Assembly: GCF_013410455.1 (NCBI RefSeq)
Contig: NZ_JACCFW010000001.1
Location: 2,620,929-2,684,928 of the forward strand
Direction of reading: 5' to 3'
Length of the DNA stretch: 64,000 nt
DNA from: Allobranchiibius huperziae
Lineage (GTDB): Bacteria; Actinomycetota; Actinomycetes; Actinomycetales; Dermatophilaceae
Shown here: piece after piece, positions 63,036-64,000 of the stretch
Numbering within the stretch: the first letter of the stretch is position 1
Layout of the letters: each line of letters begins with the position of its first letter
Notes under the pieces: generated by a model
Databases searched by the model: none
The model's input: the letters and a program-made list of their open reading frames with translations, nothing else
Told to the model about the DNA's origin: nothing
Position numbers and translations under genes: made by a program

Positions 63036-64000
63036 TCACCCGGCCAGACCAAGGTGGCCGCTGCCCGGGGTCGGCGTGACGTCGGTGATGGCGGGTCCTG
63101 TGCGCCCCCACCACTCGGCCATGTACTGCACTTCGCTGCCGGCGATGCTCGGATTGGTGCGGAACCATTGCAGATCGGGATGGTTGCTCATCCCCGCGGC
63201 GAACACTGCCGCCGGTGCCAGCACCGGGTCGTCCGCCAGGCCTGCCAGGTCGACCTCGTCGGGTACGCACCCGGCGTGGGCGAGGGCCTGGAGCAGCGCG
63301 AACCGCTCGCCAGAGGTGACCATGAGCTCGACCAGTTGCTGCTGCTGCCCGGGGCGTGCGAGGTAGGTGAGCACGTGTGCCGCCGCTTGCGCCGCATACG
63401 GCTCGGCCGGGTCGACCATCTGCTGCACGGCAACGTCGGCCAGGACGTCCCGATAGGGACTGGCTGCCAGCATCAACAGCGAATGCTCCTGGCGTTCCAC
63501 GAAATCGGGCGACAGCGCCTCGCGCAGGAGACGATCCAACATCGGGTCGTCCAGCCCCGACTCCCGCAGTGCGGCAAGCCGGTAGCTGCTGAGGGCGGCC
63601 GGGCTCTGCACCCGAGCACCCGCGGCGGTCGGTGCCGGGTAGCGCCCCAGCCTGGCCACGACCTGCTGGGTGAGGGTCGCCGACAGACGCTGCGCGAGCA
63701 TGAACGCGGGTCGGCCGCGATCCATCCCATCGCTCGCGGCATGGATGATCGCGCGACTGAGGTCGGGGACCAGGTCCCCGGGAAGCGTGCCGCGGCAGAT
63801 CGAGTTGAGCAGACCGTAGGCCGCACCCCACTGCTGCTCGCCCTCGGACCGCTCGAAGAGGCCCACCAGCCAGCGGAGCACGGCAGGGTCGGCACTGGTG
63901 CCGAGGACGGCCACGACCCGGGCGGAACCACGGGCTCCCTGCTCGGAGGAGACGCGCTCGACCGAGTCGAGCAGAATCCGGCTCGCGTCACCATCGGCCA
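63036..64000 (-). CDS. Hypothetical protein, C-terminal part (5' end outside window)
   Basis: At least 321 residues, open to the edge of the window. The visible part is helical and repetitive (AAHVLTYLARPGQQQQLVEL, LLQALAHAGCVPDEVDLAGL), suggesting a HEAT/TPR-like solenoid, without membrane segments or catalytic motifs that I recognise. It may be the C-terminus of a larger regulator: in actinobacteria similar helical tails follow XRE-type DNA-binding domains. That is a guess. Internal GTG/ATG codons (for example 63914) are not convincing starts because coding continues upstream. Confidence 0.65.
   Translation of the reverse strand, partial: ADGDASRILLDSVERVSSEQGARGSARVVAVLGTSADPAVLRWLVGLFERSEGEQQWGAAYGLLNSICRGTLPGDLVPDLSRAIIHAASDGMDRGRPAFMLAQRLSATLTQQVVARLGRYPAPTAAGARVQSPAALSSYRLAALRESGLDDPMLDRLLREALSPDFVERQEHSLLMLAASPYRDVLADVAVQQMVDPAEPYAAQAAAHVLTYLARPGQQQQLVELMVTSGERFALLQALAHAGCVPDEVDLAGLADDPVLAPAAVFAAGMSNHPDLQWFRTNPSIAGSEVQYMAEWWGRTGPAITDVTPTPGSGHLGLAG

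Overview
The window is a very GC-rich chromosomal segment of an actinobacterium. GTG starts are common, start and stop codons often overlap (ATGA/GTGA), and the sdhCAB, MoxR-DUF58-SpoIIM-RDD, Bmp nucleoside-transport and DUF222-HNH genes are typical of that phylum. The gene content fits Micrococcales, perhaps a Dermacoccaceae/Intrasporangiaceae-like lineage; no rRNA or other marker in the window fixes the genus. I saw no tRNA, rRNA, CRISPR array, phage or classical IS element.

Layout. 1-494: end of an aldehyde dehydrogenase-like gene. 524-7930: the conserved membrane/AAA cluster (proline-rich membrane protein, DUF4129, DUF4350, MoxR ATPase, DUF58, then SpoIIM-like and RDD proteins). 7950-16958: nucleoside uptake and salvage (Bmp lipoprotein, ATPase, two permeases, cytidine deaminase, thymidine phosphorylase, adenosine deaminase). 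17134-21647: amidohydrolase, a lipoprotein, and an acyl-CoA mutase gene followed directly by an RNase Sa-like enzyme and its barstar-like inhibitor. 21733-26329: a nuclease-like orphan, pyrD, a GDP-mannose synthesis gene and a mannosyltransferase. 26375-32727: sdhCAB, trpS with a 2'-5' RNA ligase-like gene, and a DeoR regulator. 32780-33871: a second nuclease-like orphan. 33965-49819: a Wzx/Wzy-type exopolysaccharide locus with a bacillosamine-type first sugar, a double glycosyltransferase and a Wzy-Wzx fusion; from about 40.06 to 49.1 kb it is visibly less GC-rich, suggesting acquisition. 49892-62774: SGNH-like protein, DUF222-HNH protein, several exported proteins, a MarR regulator, a TasA-like exported protein next to a signal peptidase fused to a LamG domain, HAD phosphatase, exonuclease III, an SQR-like oxidoreductase, an S10 peptidase and a glycine-rich secreted protein. 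63036-64000: 3' part of an unrecognised gene.

The least explained signal is a set of intergenic repeats in at least five unrelated sequence families, four of them hairpins, here called A (5719, 6009), B (11026, 32748, 33882), C (21684, 22726), D (17073) and E (18425; 29936-30257). Every copy lies within about 30 bp of a stop codon or contains one. Two different families each bracket, as direct copies, an orphan gene for a PDDEXK/Vsr-like putative nuclease (C around 21733-22647, B around 32780-33871), and a third pair brackets a decayed RidA fragment. This resembles the REP-RAYT arrangement but with a different type of enzyme, and is my main candidate for an undescribed system.
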